Part shown: piece after piece, positions 27,079 through 36,322 of the stretch
Layout of the letters: the number at the start of each line of letters is the position of its first letter
Numbering within the stretch: position 1 is the stretch's first letter
Origin: Rhodobacter sp.
GTDB lineage: Bacteria; Pseudomonadota; Alphaproteobacteria; Rhodobacterales; Rhodobacteraceae
Direction: 5' to 3'
DNA: 64,000 bases
Assembly: GCA_020250125.1 (NCBI GenBank)
Contig: JADCEL010000017.1
Location: forward strand, 1 to 64,000
Program-made: the position numbers and the translations under genes
Notes under the pieces: model-generated
The model's input: only the letters and a program-made list of their open reading frames with translations
Told to the model about the DNA's origin: nothing
Databases searched by the model: none

Positions 27079-28605
27079 TCAGCCTTCGTTCAGCGCATCA
27101 AGCTGCGACTTCAGCTCTGCGCCGGTTTCGGCCGGCGACAATTCCCCCGCAAGCATGCGCTGGGTCGTCGCGGCGATGATCGAATGATACTCGTTCGCCT
27201 TGGGGATCTTCGGCCCAAGCACGAAATTCGGCTGCTTGATCCCAAAGTCGTAGACCGGTTCGAAGGTCAGGGCGTTGGGCATGTTGCTGGGGCGTTGCTG
27301 GGCCGCAATCACGTCCGGCCGCTGCAACACCGACTTGCGGGTCGGCGTGCCGCCAAGGCCCTTGAGCACCTCGTACTGGTTGTCAGCCGAGGTCGACCAG
27401 ATCGCGAAGATGTAGGCGGCGCGCTGAAGCTCTTCGGATGCGTTCTTGTTGATCGCGATGCCGCCGATGCCGCAGTTGGTGCCGTTCACCGCCTCGCCGC
27501 CGTTCCTGATCCAGTCCGGCACGCCTTTCGGGCAGGGCGCATAGCCGGTCTTGCCACCCGCCGCAAGCGAGGTCGCCTCGTCCTCGACCGAGGCCGCGAA
27601 CTCGTGATACTGCACCTGCATCGCAATGTTGCCCGACTGGTAGACCGTGTTCAGTTCCAGCGTTCCGTTGGCCAGGTTGTCCGGGTGTGACACATCCGCC
27701 AGCGCCTTGAACTTTTCAAGGATCAGCACCGACTGCTCGTCGCCCCAGTTGGTGGCACCGGGCGTGCGCGAACCGAGCCGGTCGTCGATGTCGTAGTCCA
27801 GCCAGCGGCCGTTGGCAAAGCACATCCGCTGGATGTCAAGCTGCGTCGTCCAGGCGAAGGCACCCTGATGCTGCGCATAGCCGTAGGGCCCTTCTGCCCC
27901 CGCATCCTTCTTCTTCTTGAAGAAGGTGGCGAAATCCAGAACATTCTGCCATGTGGAATCCTTTGTGAATTCCATGCGGTAGCCATACTCGGCCTCGAAG
28001 TCCTTGCTGTTGGCCTCGTATATGTCCTTGCGGTAGAAGGTACAGGCTATGGCCGCATCGTAGGGCAAGGCGATCACGCGGTCACCGTCGTAGAAGCGGC
28101 CGCAGGCGTCAAGGAAGCTTTCGAACCAGACTTCGTCGCCGTAACCTTCGGGGTCCTGCGGCAGGGTGTCATCGCCCAGCATCGGGGTAAGATCGGCGTA
28201 GAAATCGGCGAAAGGCGCCCCGATCGGCTTGTCCTGCGCGTATTGCAGAACATAGTCGGCCGTGCCCGACCGCAGGTCGATGCCCGCCTTCTGCTGCACC
28301 ACCGGCAGGTCATCGGTCAGGATTTCCACTTCGATTCCGGTCAGATCATAAAAGTACTTCAGCTTTTCGCGGATCGCAAAGGACGGCGGGGTGTTTTCCG
28401 ACAGGAAGACCAGCTTGGAGCCGGCGAACTGCTTCCACTTGGCATCGTCTGACGACTGTGCCTGCACGCGCGTGCTCATGATCGTCGAGTTCAGGCCGAC
28501 GGCCAGCGATCCCGTGCCGAGCATGGTCGCGCCGTAGCCGCCGAGTTCGAGGAACCGGCGGCGGCTGATCTGCGAATAGACCGCCTTCTTGGGCTTGTAG
28601 AACAT
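27079..28605 (-). CDS. Tat-exported ABC transporter solute-binding protein
   Basis: A 508-residue family 1 solute-binding protein. The N terminus has a twin-arginine signal, SRRRFLELGG, followed by a hydrophobic stretch and a likely cleavage site after TRVQA, so it is exported folded. The mature part has KLVFLSENTPPSFAIREKL and LPYDAAIACTFYRKDIYE, typical of sugar-binding proteins. The unusually large size suits an oligosaccharide or polyol ligand. The ligand is not determinable. The start at 28605 has GGGAGAGA upstream. It is the first gene of the module. Confidence 0.9.
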   Translation of the reverse strand: MFYKPKKAVYSQISRRRFLELGGYGATMLGTGSLAVGLNSTIMSTRVQAQSSDDAKWKQFAGSKLVFLSENTPPSFAIREKLKYFYDLTGIEVEILTDDLPVVQQKAGIDLRSGTADYVLQYAQDKPIGAPFADFYADLTPMLGDDTLPQDPEGYGDEVWFESFLDACGRFYDGDRVIALPYDAAIACTFYRKDIYEANSKDFEAEYGYRMEFTKDSTWQNVLDFATFFKKKKDAGAEGPYGYAQHQGAFAWTTQLDIQRMCFANGRWLDYDIDDRLGSRTPGATNWGDEQSVLILEKFKALADVSHPDNLANGTLELNTVYQSGNIAMQVQYHEFAASVEDEATSLAAGGKTGYAPCPKGVPDWIRNGGEAVNGTNCGIGGIAINKNASEELQRAAYIFAIWSTSADNQYEVLKGLGGTPTRKSVLQRPDVIAAQQRPSNMPNALTFEPVYDFGIKQPNFVLGPKIPKANEYHSIIAATTQRMLAGELSPAETGAELKSQLDALNEG

Positions 28606-29434
28606 TTCTCTCTCCCATGTTGATGTGCGGCCTGGCATGCCGCTGACATGCGCAAACCCTATACGCCACGCCGGCTCCTCTTCCGACACCTGTGGCGCAA
28701 TGATTCCTCCGCACCCGGGAAGTCTTTCAGAAGAAAAGTGTCTTGTAAAAGATTTTTTTCAGTGACGGGACTGCCGCCGGTCCTGCCCCCGCAACCGACG
28801 CCTTATCGGCTGAGACCGACAGGAAACAGGTTTCCTGCGCCTTTCGCCCGATGAAAGGCACCCCTGTCACAGGATATCTGAAAATTATTTTCCAAAACCT
28901 GCCACGGTCAGCCGCCGTGCCGACCAGACGGCAAGGGCGGACCCGGCACGCCCGCTGTTTCCGGCCAGGCGAAAGCCCCCCGGGGCGCGGCTGCAACCGG
29001 TTGGTGCCGATCCTTGCTGGCCGCGCCCGGAACCCCGCCGCCTTGCCTGGCAGCCGGTTCCGGGTGGCGGTTTCGTCTGCCGCCTCTGCGATGCGCCATG
29101 TTCACCCGCCATGTCGCCCCGGCCGGCGTCCACGGCCCAGCCGGGAACGTGCCGTTCCGGCATAATTGCCAGCCGCCGCTCAAGCCTGGACGCCGCCGCC
29201 CGGCACGGCAGAGCATCGCGCCCGGAGCCGTGTCCACCGCATGCCACCAAGACCGGATCGCTGAAACGAACGCAGCCGCACCTGCGCCGGGACCGCCGCC
29301 GCGATGGCCGATCAATGGGGCGGATGGGCGGCAGACCGGATGGCCCCCGTCCGAGCGTCCGAACGGCACGGATTCGGACGCCCGGACGATGAACCGAACG
29401 GCTCAGATTTTTTGATGGAATTTCACGGATTTAT
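28606..29434. other. Long gene-free region upstream of the sugar transporter
   Basis: I see no credible gene here. Open frames in it are arginine- and proline-rich and lack family features. It holds the promoter region of the transporter operon, an AT-rich stretch around 28730-28765 and a perfect AT-rich palindrome at 28880-28892. The part nearest the tRNA gene shows nothing I can identify. Confidence 0.5.
28880..28892. promoter_or_regulatory. AT-rich palindrome upstream of the sugar module, candidate RpiR operator
   Basis: GAAAATTATTTTC is a perfect palindrome around a central T. It extends imperfectly to GGAAAATAATTTTCA on the other strand. It lies 275 bases upstream of the binding-protein start. 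Its form resembles sites of RpiR-family regulators (GGAA-N6-TTCC-like for IolR, from memory). The regulator gene at 16367 is the likely partner. Confidence 0.4.
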
Positions 29435-29509
29435 TGGCTCCGGCGGCAGGGATCGAACCTGCGGCCAATTGATTAACAGTCAACTGCTCTACCGCTGAGC
29501 TACGCCGGA
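29435..29509 (-). tRNA. tRNA-Asn (GTT)
   Basis: Read on the minus strand, the gene has a 7-base acceptor stem TCCGGCG/CGCCGGA, a D arm (AGCTCAGCGGTAGAGC), an anticodon loop CTGTTAA with anticodon GTT, a T arm GCAGG-TTCGATC-CCTGC and an encoded CCA end. Total 75 bases. No attachment-site duplication was noticed beside it. Confidence 0.97.
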
Positions 29510-29564
29510 ATACCGCGCGTGCTATAGCAAGGCGGGTGGGGGGCGTCCAGAGACAAAAGCAGGC

Positions 29565-30464
29565 TCAGGGCCGCTTTGCATGCACCAGCCGGAATTCTGC
29601 GGCAGGCGACGGGGCGGCATCGCTTTCGACGATGTTTCTCTGTGCAAGATCAAGAAGATGCGCAAAGACATTGCGTTCGGCGGCCCCGAGCAGACCGGCA
29701 GGCAGACCGGTGTAGATCGTCTTGACCAGCCGCGCGGGCGTGGCCGGCGCGGCGTGCAGGGCAGCAAGGATTTCACGCTCGCGCCGGCTGCGATGCGCGG
29801 CAAGCTCGGCAAGGCGGGCCGCCGGGTCGGTGACCGGGGCGCCATGTCCGGGCAGCAAGGTGGACCAGGGCTGGCTGGCAAGGCGTGCCAGGCTGCGCCG
29901 GTAATCCCCCATATCCCCTTCGGGCGGCGAGACAAGCGAGGTTGACCATGCCATCACGTGATCGCCCGAAAAGCCAAGCATCCCCCAGCGAAAGCACAGA
30001 TGGCCGCCGAGGTGGCCGGGGGTGTGGATCGCCGTCAGCGCCCATCCCGCGCCTGCCACGGTCTGGCCGTCGGACAGGCGGATGTCGGGGCGGAAGCCAT
30101 GGTCAAGGCCTTCGCCCCCGGTTCCGCCGTCGGCCATCTTCGCCATAGCGGGCGTCATGCCGTCGCGCGCTGTTCCGAAGGCCAGCACCGGTGCCCCGGT
30201 TGCCTGCGCCAGCGCCGGGGCAAGGGCCGAATGATCGGCATGGGCATGGGTGACAAGGATATGGCTGACCCGTTCGCCCCGCCCCAGGGCGGCCAGAATC
30301 GCCGCCAGATGCGCCCCGTCGGCAGGGCCGGGGTCGATCACGGCCACAGCGCCCCGGCCGACAATCCAGGTGTTGGTGCCCTGTTCGGTCATTGCAGAGG
30401 GGTTGGGTGCCCGGACAAGCCGCAGGTCGGGGTTCAAATCCGCAGGCATGTCTTGACGGGGCAT
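29565..30464 (-). CDS. Metallo-beta-lactamase-fold hydrolase (LACTB2/glyoxalase II-like)
   Basis: A 299-residue MBL-fold enzyme with an intact metal motif, ILVTHAHADHSALAPAL, plus IHTPGHLGGH, FSGDHVMAW and the late LLPGHGAPV. A C-terminal winged-helix-like segment (HRSRREREILAAL) is typical of LACTB2-like proteins. It has no signal peptide. The start at 30464 has GGAAAGAAAG upstream. It is divergent from the sensor kinase gene with a 40-base gap. The substrate is unknown. Confidence 0.88.
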   Translation of the reverse strand: MPRQDMPADLNPDLRLVRAPNPSAMTEQGTNTWIVGRGAVAVIDPGPADGAHLAAILAALGRGERVSHILVTHAHADHSALAPALAQATGAPVLAFGTARDGMTPAMAKMADGGTGGEGLDHGFRPDIRLSDGQTVAGAGWALTAIHTPGHLGGHLCFRWGMLGFSGDHVMAWSTSLVSPPEGDMGDYRRSLARLASQPWSTLLPGHGAPVTDPAARLAELAAHRSRREREILAALHAAPATPARLVKTIYTGLPAGLLGAAERNVFAHLLDLAQRNIVESDAAPSPAAEFRLVHAKRP

Positions 30465-30504
30465 CGGCTTTCTTTCCGCAGGTTCCGCCGCTAGGATTGC
30501 GGAC

Positions 30505-31821
30505 ATGTTCGCGTTTCTCAAACCGCTGCTGCCACGGGGGCTTTACGGGCGCGCCGCGCTTATCCTGATTGTTCCCATCGTAGCGATTCAGCTTGTCGTG
30601 TCACTTGCCTTTATCCAGCGCCATTTCGAAGGTGTGACGCGCCAGATGACGCAAAGTCTGGTCATCCAGGTCATGTTCGTTCTGGATGAAGCCGATCGGG
30701 GCGGTTCCCCGGAAAAGGCCGCGGCGCGGGCATCGGGCGTTGCCCGCGCTTTGGACATGACGCTGGAGCTTCCCGCCATATGGCCGGACCTGACGGACCG
30801 GCGAAGAGCCTACGATCTGTCCGGGCGGGTGGTGATCGAAACGCTGCGCCAGGGCCTGCCGGACCTGCGGTCGGTCGATCTGGTGTCCGACAGCGGGGAC
30901 GTGCGCATGCTGTTGCAGACCGATGCGGGGCCGATGTCGCTTTCGGTCTCGCGGCGGCGGGTTTCGGCGTCAAACCCGCATCAGCTTCTGGTCTGGATGA
31001 TTCTGACATCGGTGCTGATGACGGTGATTTCCTATGCCTTCCTGCGCAACCAGCTGCGCCCGATCAAGCGGCTGGCCGATGCCGCCGAGGCTTTCGGCAA
31101 GGGGCGGTCGGTGGCCTACCGGCCGCGCGGCGCGCTGGAGGTGCGCGCGGCGGGGGCCGCATTTCTTGACATGCGCAGCCGGATCGAACGGCAGATGGAA
31201 CAGCGCACACTGATGCTGTCGGGTGTCAGCCACGATCTTCGCACGCCGATGACCCGCCTCAGGCTGAGCCTGTCCCTGATGCCGCAGGATGACGAGGTCA
31301 GGGCAGCGCTGCGCGATGTTGCGGATATGGAACGGCTGGTCGACGAATTCCTGTCATTTGCCCGCGGCGACGCCATGGAAACCCCCGAGAAAACCGATCC
31401 GGTCGCGCTGGTGGCTCGGGTTGTCGACAATGCCCGGCGCTCCGCCGGGTCGGTCAGCCTGAAAAGCGACGGCAGGGGCACGGCCCTGTTGCGTCCCGAT
31501 GCGGTGGCGCGGGCCGTCGAAAACCTGATCGGCAATGCGCTGCGCTATGGGACAAGGTGCGAGGTCAGCGTGACCGTGACCGAGCGCAGCATCCGGATCT
31601 GCGTCGAGGACGACGGTCCGGGCATCCCCGGCGAGCGGCGGGAGGAAGCGATGCGACCCTTCACAAGGCTGGACAAGGCGCGCAACCCGAACCGGGGCGG
31701 GGGCGTGGGGCTGGGTCTGTCGATCGCCGCCGACGTGGCGCGCAGCCACGGCGGCACGCTGACCCTGTCGGATTCGGCCCGCCTGGGCGGGCTGAAGGCA
31801 GAGATCATCCTGGCCCGCTGA
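30505..31821 (+). CDS. EnvZ-like sensor histidine kinase
   Basis: A 438-residue inner-membrane kinase. Transmembrane segment 1 is at about residues 17-38 and segment 2 at about 165-180, enclosing a periplasmic sensor of about 125 residues. A HAMP domain follows (RNQLRPIKRLADAAEAFGKG). The H box is LSGVSHDLRTPMTRLRLSL (His near 246), the N box is AVENLIGNALRYG, G1 is EDDGPGIP and G2 is GGVGLGLSIAADVARSHGG. It resembles the osmosensor-type kinases. No response regulator gene is adjacent on either side, so it is an orphan within this window. Confidence 0.92.
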   Translation: MFAFLKPLLPRGLYGRAALILIVPIVAIQLVVSLAFIQRHFEGVTRQMTQSLVIQVMFVLDEADRGGSPEKAAARASGVARALDMTLELPAIWPDLTDRRRAYDLSGRVVIETLRQGLPDLRSVDLVSDSGDVRMLLQTDAGPMSLSVSRRRVSASNPHQLLVWMILTSVLMTVISYAFLRNQLRPIKRLADAAEAFGKGRSVAYRPRGALEVRAAGAAFLDMRSRIERQMEQRTLMLSGVSHDLRTPMTRLRLSLSLMPQDDEVRAALRDVADMERLVDEFLSFARGDAMETPEKTDPVALVARVVDNARRSAGSVSLKSDGRGTALLRPDAVARAVENLIGNALRYGTRCEVSVTVTERSIRICVEDDGPGIPGERREEAMRPFTRLDKARNPNRGGGVGLGLSIAADVARSHGGTLTLSDSARLGGLKAEIILAR

Positions 31822-31826
31822 TCCGG

Positions 31827-32483
31827 TCAGGTGCCGGGCGGAACCGGGCGGCCCAGCGGGTCGAGGATGCGGCCCCCGGCGGCCTCGGCATCATCGGCCT
31901 GGTGGGTCACCAGAACTGCCGGAATCCGCTCTGCCCGGATCAGGTCCAGAACGAAGGCGCGGATGCGGTCGCGCAGGCCGGCATCAAGGCGCGAGAACGG
32001 CTCGTCCAGCAGCAGCGCCCTGGGTTCGGCCAGCAGGGTGCGCATCAGGGCCACCCGCGCCCGCTCGCCGCCCGACAGCGTGGCGGGGTCACGGTCTGCA
32101 AACCCCGCCAGGCCGGCCTTTGCCAGGGCCGCCTCGACGGCCGCGCGGCGGGCCTTGCGCCCGCGCAGCGCCGCGGGCAGCGCAAAGGCCAGATTGCCGC
32201 CCACCGACAGATGCGGAAACAGCACATCGTCCTGAAACAGCAGCCCCACCCCGCGCGCCCGCGTCGGCAGGCCGGTTATGTCGCGCCCGTCCAGAATCAG
32301 CCTGCCGGACAGGCTGAACTCCGGGCCGAGCGTGCCGATGATTGCGGCCAGGGCCGTTGATTTTCCGGACCCGGACGGACCCATGATGGTCAGCACCCCG
32401 CCCGGTTTCACCACGGCATCAAGGGCAACGATCAGCTTGCCTTTGGCGCGCACCTCCAGCCGGTCAAGCACAAGCCCGCTCAT
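31827..32483 (-). CDS. ynjD: ABC transporter ATP-binding protein (YnjD/ThiQ type)
   Basis: A 218-residue ATPase. Walker A is GPSGSGKSTALAAI, the Q-loop is LLFQDDVLFPHLS, the signature is TLSGGERARVALMRTLL, Walker B is ALLLDEPFSRLD and the switch His is in LVTHQADDAEA. The ATG at 32483 overlaps the permease stop by 4 bases. With the next two genes it forms a YnjBCD-like importer, a family related to thiamine and iron importers whose substrate is not settled. Confidence 0.88.
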   Translation of the reverse strand: MSGLVLDRLEVRAKGKLIVALDAVVKPGGVLTIMGPSGSGKSTALAAIIGTLGPEFSLSGRLILDGRDITGLPTRARGVGLLFQDDVLFPHLSVGGNLAFALPAALRGRKARRAAVEAALAKAGLAGFADRDPATLSGGERARVALMRTLLAEPRALLLDEPFSRLDAGLRDRIRAFVLDLIRAERIPAVLVTHQADDAEAAGGRILDPLGRPVPPGT

Positions 32484-34147
32484 GCGCCCGGCCTCATGCC
32501 GGCCCGGTTGCGGAACAGGGCGGCGGGAAGGGCCAGGGCCAGGGCAAAGGCCAGAAGCGGCAGGGCAAGCTGCAACATCGCAAAGGTTCCGATGATGCGC
32601 CGGTTGCCGCCGGACGACAGGGCGACGGCTTCGGTTGTCAGGGTTGTCACCCGGCCGCCGCCGATCAGAAGCGTCGGCAGGTACTGGCCGACGGACACGG
32701 CAAAGCCCACTGCCGCCGCCGTCAGGACCGGACGCAGCAGCATCGGCAGGCGCAGCCGCCAGAAGATCCGCCCCGGCGTGGCACCAAGGGCAGCGCCCGC
32801 CACGGCAATGCGCGGGTCCCAGGCCCGCCACGGCGCGGCCAGCGACAGAAAGACATAAGGCAGCACGAATACAAGGTGGGCCGCCGCCACGGCCCCGGTG
32901 CTGCCTTCGACCCCGGTGCGCAGGCCCAGTTCGGCCAGCCCCGGCAGGAAAGCCACCTGCGGCATGATCAGCGGCAGCCAAAGCAGCCACAGCGCCCCGC
33001 CCCCCGGTTTGAGGCCAAAGCGCGATTCCGCCTCAAGACAGGCCAGGACAAGCCCGGTGGCCAGCGCGGCCGACAGCGCGGCCAGCAGCACCGTCTCCAG
33101 CGCCGCAGGGCCAAGGCCGGGTGCGGCGCGCGCCCAGGCATCAAGTTCAAGGCGCTGGGGCAGGGCATCGGGAAAGACCCAAGGGCCGGCAAAGCTCCAC
33201 AGGGCCAGCCCCGCCATGCTGCCCGCCATCAGAAGCACGACAAGCAGCCCGGCCCCGGCGGCCAGGGGGGCAAGCCAGCGGTCGGCCCAGATCTGTCTGC
33301 GCCCCGTCAGCGCCAGCCGGCATCCCAGCCGGGCCAGACCGGTTTCAGCGCAGCGCAACAGGGCAAGTGCCGCCAGCACCAGGCCAAGCTGCACCAGGGC
33401 ACCGGCCGCTGCCACGGGGTGAATGGAAAGGTCGGGGCTGGTCATCCAAAGCACAAGCTGCGCCGAAAGCGTCGGCGGCAGGGCAGGGCCAAGGACGATG
33501 GCCATGTCCACCGCCGTCATGGAATAGGCCAGCACCGCATAGACCGCAGGCCGCATCTGCGGCCAGACGGCCGGCAGGACCGACAGCATCCATCCCGCCA
33601 CGCGTCCGTAGCCAAGGCTGGCCATCAGCATCAGCCGCCGCGGCGCATCGGCCTGGGGCAGGGCCGCAATCAGGATCAGCAGCAGGAACGGAACCTCTTT
33701 CAGCACCAGACCGGCCGTCAGGGCAAGACCTGCAGGATCATTCAGGATCAGAAGGTCGGGCGGTTGCGTCCAGCCGGTGGCCCAGGGGGACAGCGCCCGC
33801 GCAATCCACCCCGACGGGGCCAGCAGGAACGCAAGGCCCAGGGCCGCCGCCGCATGGGGCACGGCCAGAAGGGGCGACAGCAGCCGCAGGATCAGCGTGA
33901 AAAGCCGCCCGCCCTGAAGTGCGGCCACCAGACCAAGCGCAATCGCCAGCGACAGAAGAGTCGAGGCAATGCCGGTCCCCAGGGAAAGTGCCACCGCACG
34001 GGCCAGGCCCGGCCAGTCAAGCAGCCGCGCCATGCCATCCGCTTCGAAGGCGGGGCGCAGGGTGCCCGCCAGCCCCGCGATCACGGGTCCCGCCATCAGA
34101 AGAAGGGTCAGCCGGGGCGCGAACCGCAGCGCCCCGTCTGCCGTCAT
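32480..34147 (-). CDS. ynjC: Two-domain ABC transporter permease (YnjC type)
   Basis: A 555-residue inner-membrane protein with about 12 hydrophobic segments, made of two fused permease domains (about 1-270 and 280-555), as in ThiP, FbpB and YnjC. An EAA-like loop is visible in each half (LMLMASLGYGRVAGWMLSVL, and AVAGAALGATPGRIFWRL). It overlaps both neighbours by 4 bases (ATGA). Confidence 0.87.
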   Translation of the reverse strand: MTADGALRFAPRLTLLLMAGPVIAGLAGTLRPAFEADGMARLLDWPGLARAVALSLGTGIASTLLSLAIALGLVAALQGGRLFTLILRLLSPLLAVPHAAAALGLAFLLAPSGWIARALSPWATGWTQPPDLLILNDPAGLALTAGLVLKEVPFLLLILIAALPQADAPRRLMLMASLGYGRVAGWMLSVLPAVWPQMRPAVYAVLAYSMTAVDMAIVLGPALPPTLSAQLVLWMTSPDLSIHPVAAAGALVQLGLVLAALALLRCAETGLARLGCRLALTGRRQIWADRWLAPLAAGAGLLVVLLMAGSMAGLALWSFAGPWVFPDALPQRLELDAWARAAPGLGPAALETVLLAALSAALATGLVLACLEAESRFGLKPGGGALWLLWLPLIMPQVAFLPGLAELGLRTGVEGSTGAVAAAHLVFVLPYVFLSLAAPWRAWDPRIAVAGAALGATPGRIFWRLRLPMLLRPVLTAAAVGFAVSVGQYLPTLLIGGGRVTTLTTEAVALSSGGNRRIIGTFAMLQLALPLLAFALALALPAALFRNRAGMRPGA

Positions 34148-35352
34148 TGCGCAACCCCGTAGCGGCGGATCCAGTCCTGGCTGATGCGCGTCATCCAGCT
34201 TGCGTGCGGCTCTGGCAGGGCCGGGCCAAGATCGTGCGGCGCAAGGGTGGCGATGCCCAGATCAAGGGCATCGAAGCGGGCGCGATCCTGACCGGAAAGC
34301 GCGGACAGGTTCAGCACGGTCTGAAAGCCAAGCACATCGGGGTCCTGCGCCCGCGCCTGCACCCGGGGGTCCAGCAGCAGGTTGGCCACCACCAGGGCAC
34401 CTGCGGCATGGGCGGCGTTGTAGGGAATGGCCACGAAACTGGCATTGCCGATGGTCCCGCCGGTCCAGGTATTGGTGCGGATCGTCTGGGGCAGTTCGCC
34501 AGCCGCGATCGCGGCAGAGGCGCGGCCCGTGTTGAAGGCAAAGGCGATGTCGATCTCGCCATCCGCCAGCAGTTGCCCCAGCGCAGGCTCGTTCGCCGGA
34601 TAGGCCTGTCCCTGGCGCCAAAGCGCCGGGGTGATTTCTTCCAGCCAGGCCCAGAGCGGCGCTGTCAGCCGGTCATAGGTCGCCGGATCAACGGGTTGCA
34701 GCAGCAGGTCCGGGTCATCGATGACGCCGTAAAGGACCTGCTTGAGGAAGGTCGTGCCAAGATAGTCCGGTGGCCGGGGGTAAGTGAACCGTCCCGGATT
34801 GGCCTTTGCCCAGTCCAGAAGCTGCCCGGCCCCCAGCGGCGGCGCAGGGACGCGGGCGCTGTCATATTCAAAAACCAGCTGCGCCATGGCCCAGGGGCTT
34901 TCCAGCCCCAGCGTCGGTTCGGTGAAATCCATGCGCGTTGCAGGCTTGCCCGCAACATCGACAAGGGGCCAGTTGGGAAGCTGTTCCGCGAAGGGGCCGA
35001 ACAGCAGCCCTTTGCCCTTCATCGCGGCAAAGTTTTCGCCGTTGATCCAGATCAGGTCCACAGCACCGCCCTGATCCTGGCCCGCCTGCTTTTCGCTGAC
35101 GACCCGCGCCACGGCATCGGCGGTCGAGGCCAGCTTGACCTGCGTTAGGCTCACGCCATGCCGCGACAGGGCCTCGTCCGCGACCCAAAGGATGAAATCG
35201 TTGATCCTCGGGTCACCGCCCCAGGCATGCCAGTAGACGGTCTGCCCCCTGGCCTCTTGCAGGACGGCGGCCCAATCGGAAGGGTCCGGCTGGGCCACCG
35301 CCGGCAAGGCCGTGCAGGCCGCGACTACGATGGCTGCTGCGGACATCTTCAT
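34144..35352 (-). CDS. ynjB: ABC transporter substrate-binding protein (YnjB type)
   Basis: A 402-residue periplasmic binding protein with a Sec signal peptide (KMSAAAIVVAACTALPAVAQ). The mature part begins DPSDWAAVLQEARGQTVYWH, then WGGDPRINDFILWVA, which is characteristic of YnjB. GGTIGNASFVAIPYNAAHAAG is seen in the C-terminal lobe. The start at 35352 is chosen because the signal peptide starts there. A 24-base-longer start at 35376 is possible. First gene of the ynjBCD-like operon. Confidence 0.88.
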   Translation of the reverse strand: MKMSAAAIVVAACTALPAVAQPDPSDWAAVLQEARGQTVYWHAWGGDPRINDFILWVADEALSRHGVSLTQVKLASTADAVARVVSEKQAGQDQGGAVDLIWINGENFAAMKGKGLLFGPFAEQLPNWPLVDVAGKPATRMDFTEPTLGLESPWAMAQLVFEYDSARVPAPPLGAGQLLDWAKANPGRFTYPRPPDYLGTTFLKQVLYGVIDDPDLLLQPVDPATYDRLTAPLWAWLEEITPALWRQGQAYPANEPALGQLLADGEIDIAFAFNTGRASAAIAAGELPQTIRTNTWTGGTIGNASFVAIPYNAAHAAGALVVANLLLDPRVQARAQDPDVLGFQTVLNLSALSGQDRARFDALDLGIATLAPHDLGPALPEPHASWMTRISQDWIRRYGVAQ

Positions 35353-35515
35353 GGCACCCCCCCAAACGGCGTTCATCCTTTTGTTCCGCCTTACACATTG
35401 CGATTGACGGCTTGCAACCCAAAGCTCAAACCCGCACGAGGATGTGAGGCGCAGGCAAGGCCGCCCGCCTGCCCGGAACCGGCCGGGCCGCGCGACAGAC
35501 CAGAAGGGGACAGAC

Positions 35516-36121
35516 ATGCTGGACGCCCGGATGCGACGCCTGATCGACCCGCCCCTGACCGGGGCCGGGCTTTGGCTGGCCCGGCTGGGTGTTTCCGCCA
35601 ATGCCGTAACCCTGGCCGGTCTGGCGCTGGGCCTGCTGATGGCCGCAATGCTTGCGGCGGGGTTCGGTGCCCTGGCGCTGGTGCCGCTGGTGTTCAGCCG
35701 GCTTTGTGACGGGCTGGATGGTGCCGTGGCCCGCGCCAGGGGCGCGACGGATTTTGGCGGCTATCTTGATATCTTCTGTGATTTTGTCTTCTACGGCGCA
35801 GTGCCGCTGGCCTTCGTGCTGCGCGACCCGGCCGCCAACGGGGTGGCGGGCGCCTTTCTGCTTGCCTGCTTTTATGTGAACGGGACGAGTTTTCTTGGCT
35901 ATGCGGTGCTGGCCGGGAAACGGGGGCTGGAAACCCGCGAACAGGGCGAAAAATCGCTGTATTACAGTGCGGGCCTGCTGGAGGGAACGGAAACCATCCT
36001 GTTCTTTGCCCTGCTTTGCCTTCTGCCCGGTGCCTTTGCACCGCTGGCCTTCGTGTTCGGCGTGCTGTGCTGTGCAACCGCTTTGTCCCGTGTCCTGATG
36101 GCCCGACGCCGGTTCCGCTGA
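35516..36121 (+). CDS. CDP-alcohol phosphatidyltransferase family protein
   Basis: A 201-residue integral membrane enzyme with about six hydrophobic helices. The catalytic signature, D-G-x-D-G-x2-A-R-x8-G-x3-D-x3-D, is seen as CDGLDGAVARARGATDFGGY followed by LDIFCD. The family makes phospholipids from CDP-diacylglycerol and an alcohol. The alcohol is not determinable from sequence. AGGGGACAG precedes the ATG at 35516. It is divergent from the ynjBCD operon. Confidence 0.88.
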   Translation: MLDARMRRLIDPPLTGAGLWLARLGVSANAVTLAGLALGLLMAAMLAAGFGALALVPLVFSRLCDGLDGAVARARGATDFGGYLDIFCDFVFYGAVPLAFVLRDPAANGVAGAFLLACFYVNGTSFLGYAVLAGKRGLETREQGEKSLYYSAGLLEGTETILFFALLCLLPGAFAPLAFVFGVLCCATALSRVLMARRRFR

Positions 36122-36322
36122 CGCGCCGCCGTTGGGGCATACCCGCCGCCCCGCCGCCACCCTGGCCGGATCAGGACCAGACCCTGGCCTGACCCTGACG
36201 AAAGACCCCTTCAATCCAACAAAAACCGCAATCCCCTGATCCAACGGCACGCCTGCGGTTGCCGTGCCCTGCCAGATGTGGCACACCACAGGCAGACCGA
36301 CCTGTGACTGGTGAGTGCAGAG

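Noticed and set aside
28885-29415. Open frames on both strands upstream of the sugar-binding protein gene
   Set aside because: Low-complexity Arg/Pro/Gly-rich translations without family features, overlapping each other on opposite strands.
29435-29509. tRNA-Asn as the attachment site of a genomic island covering the sugar module
   Set aside because: I found no direct repeat of the tRNA 3' end and no integrase gene in the window.
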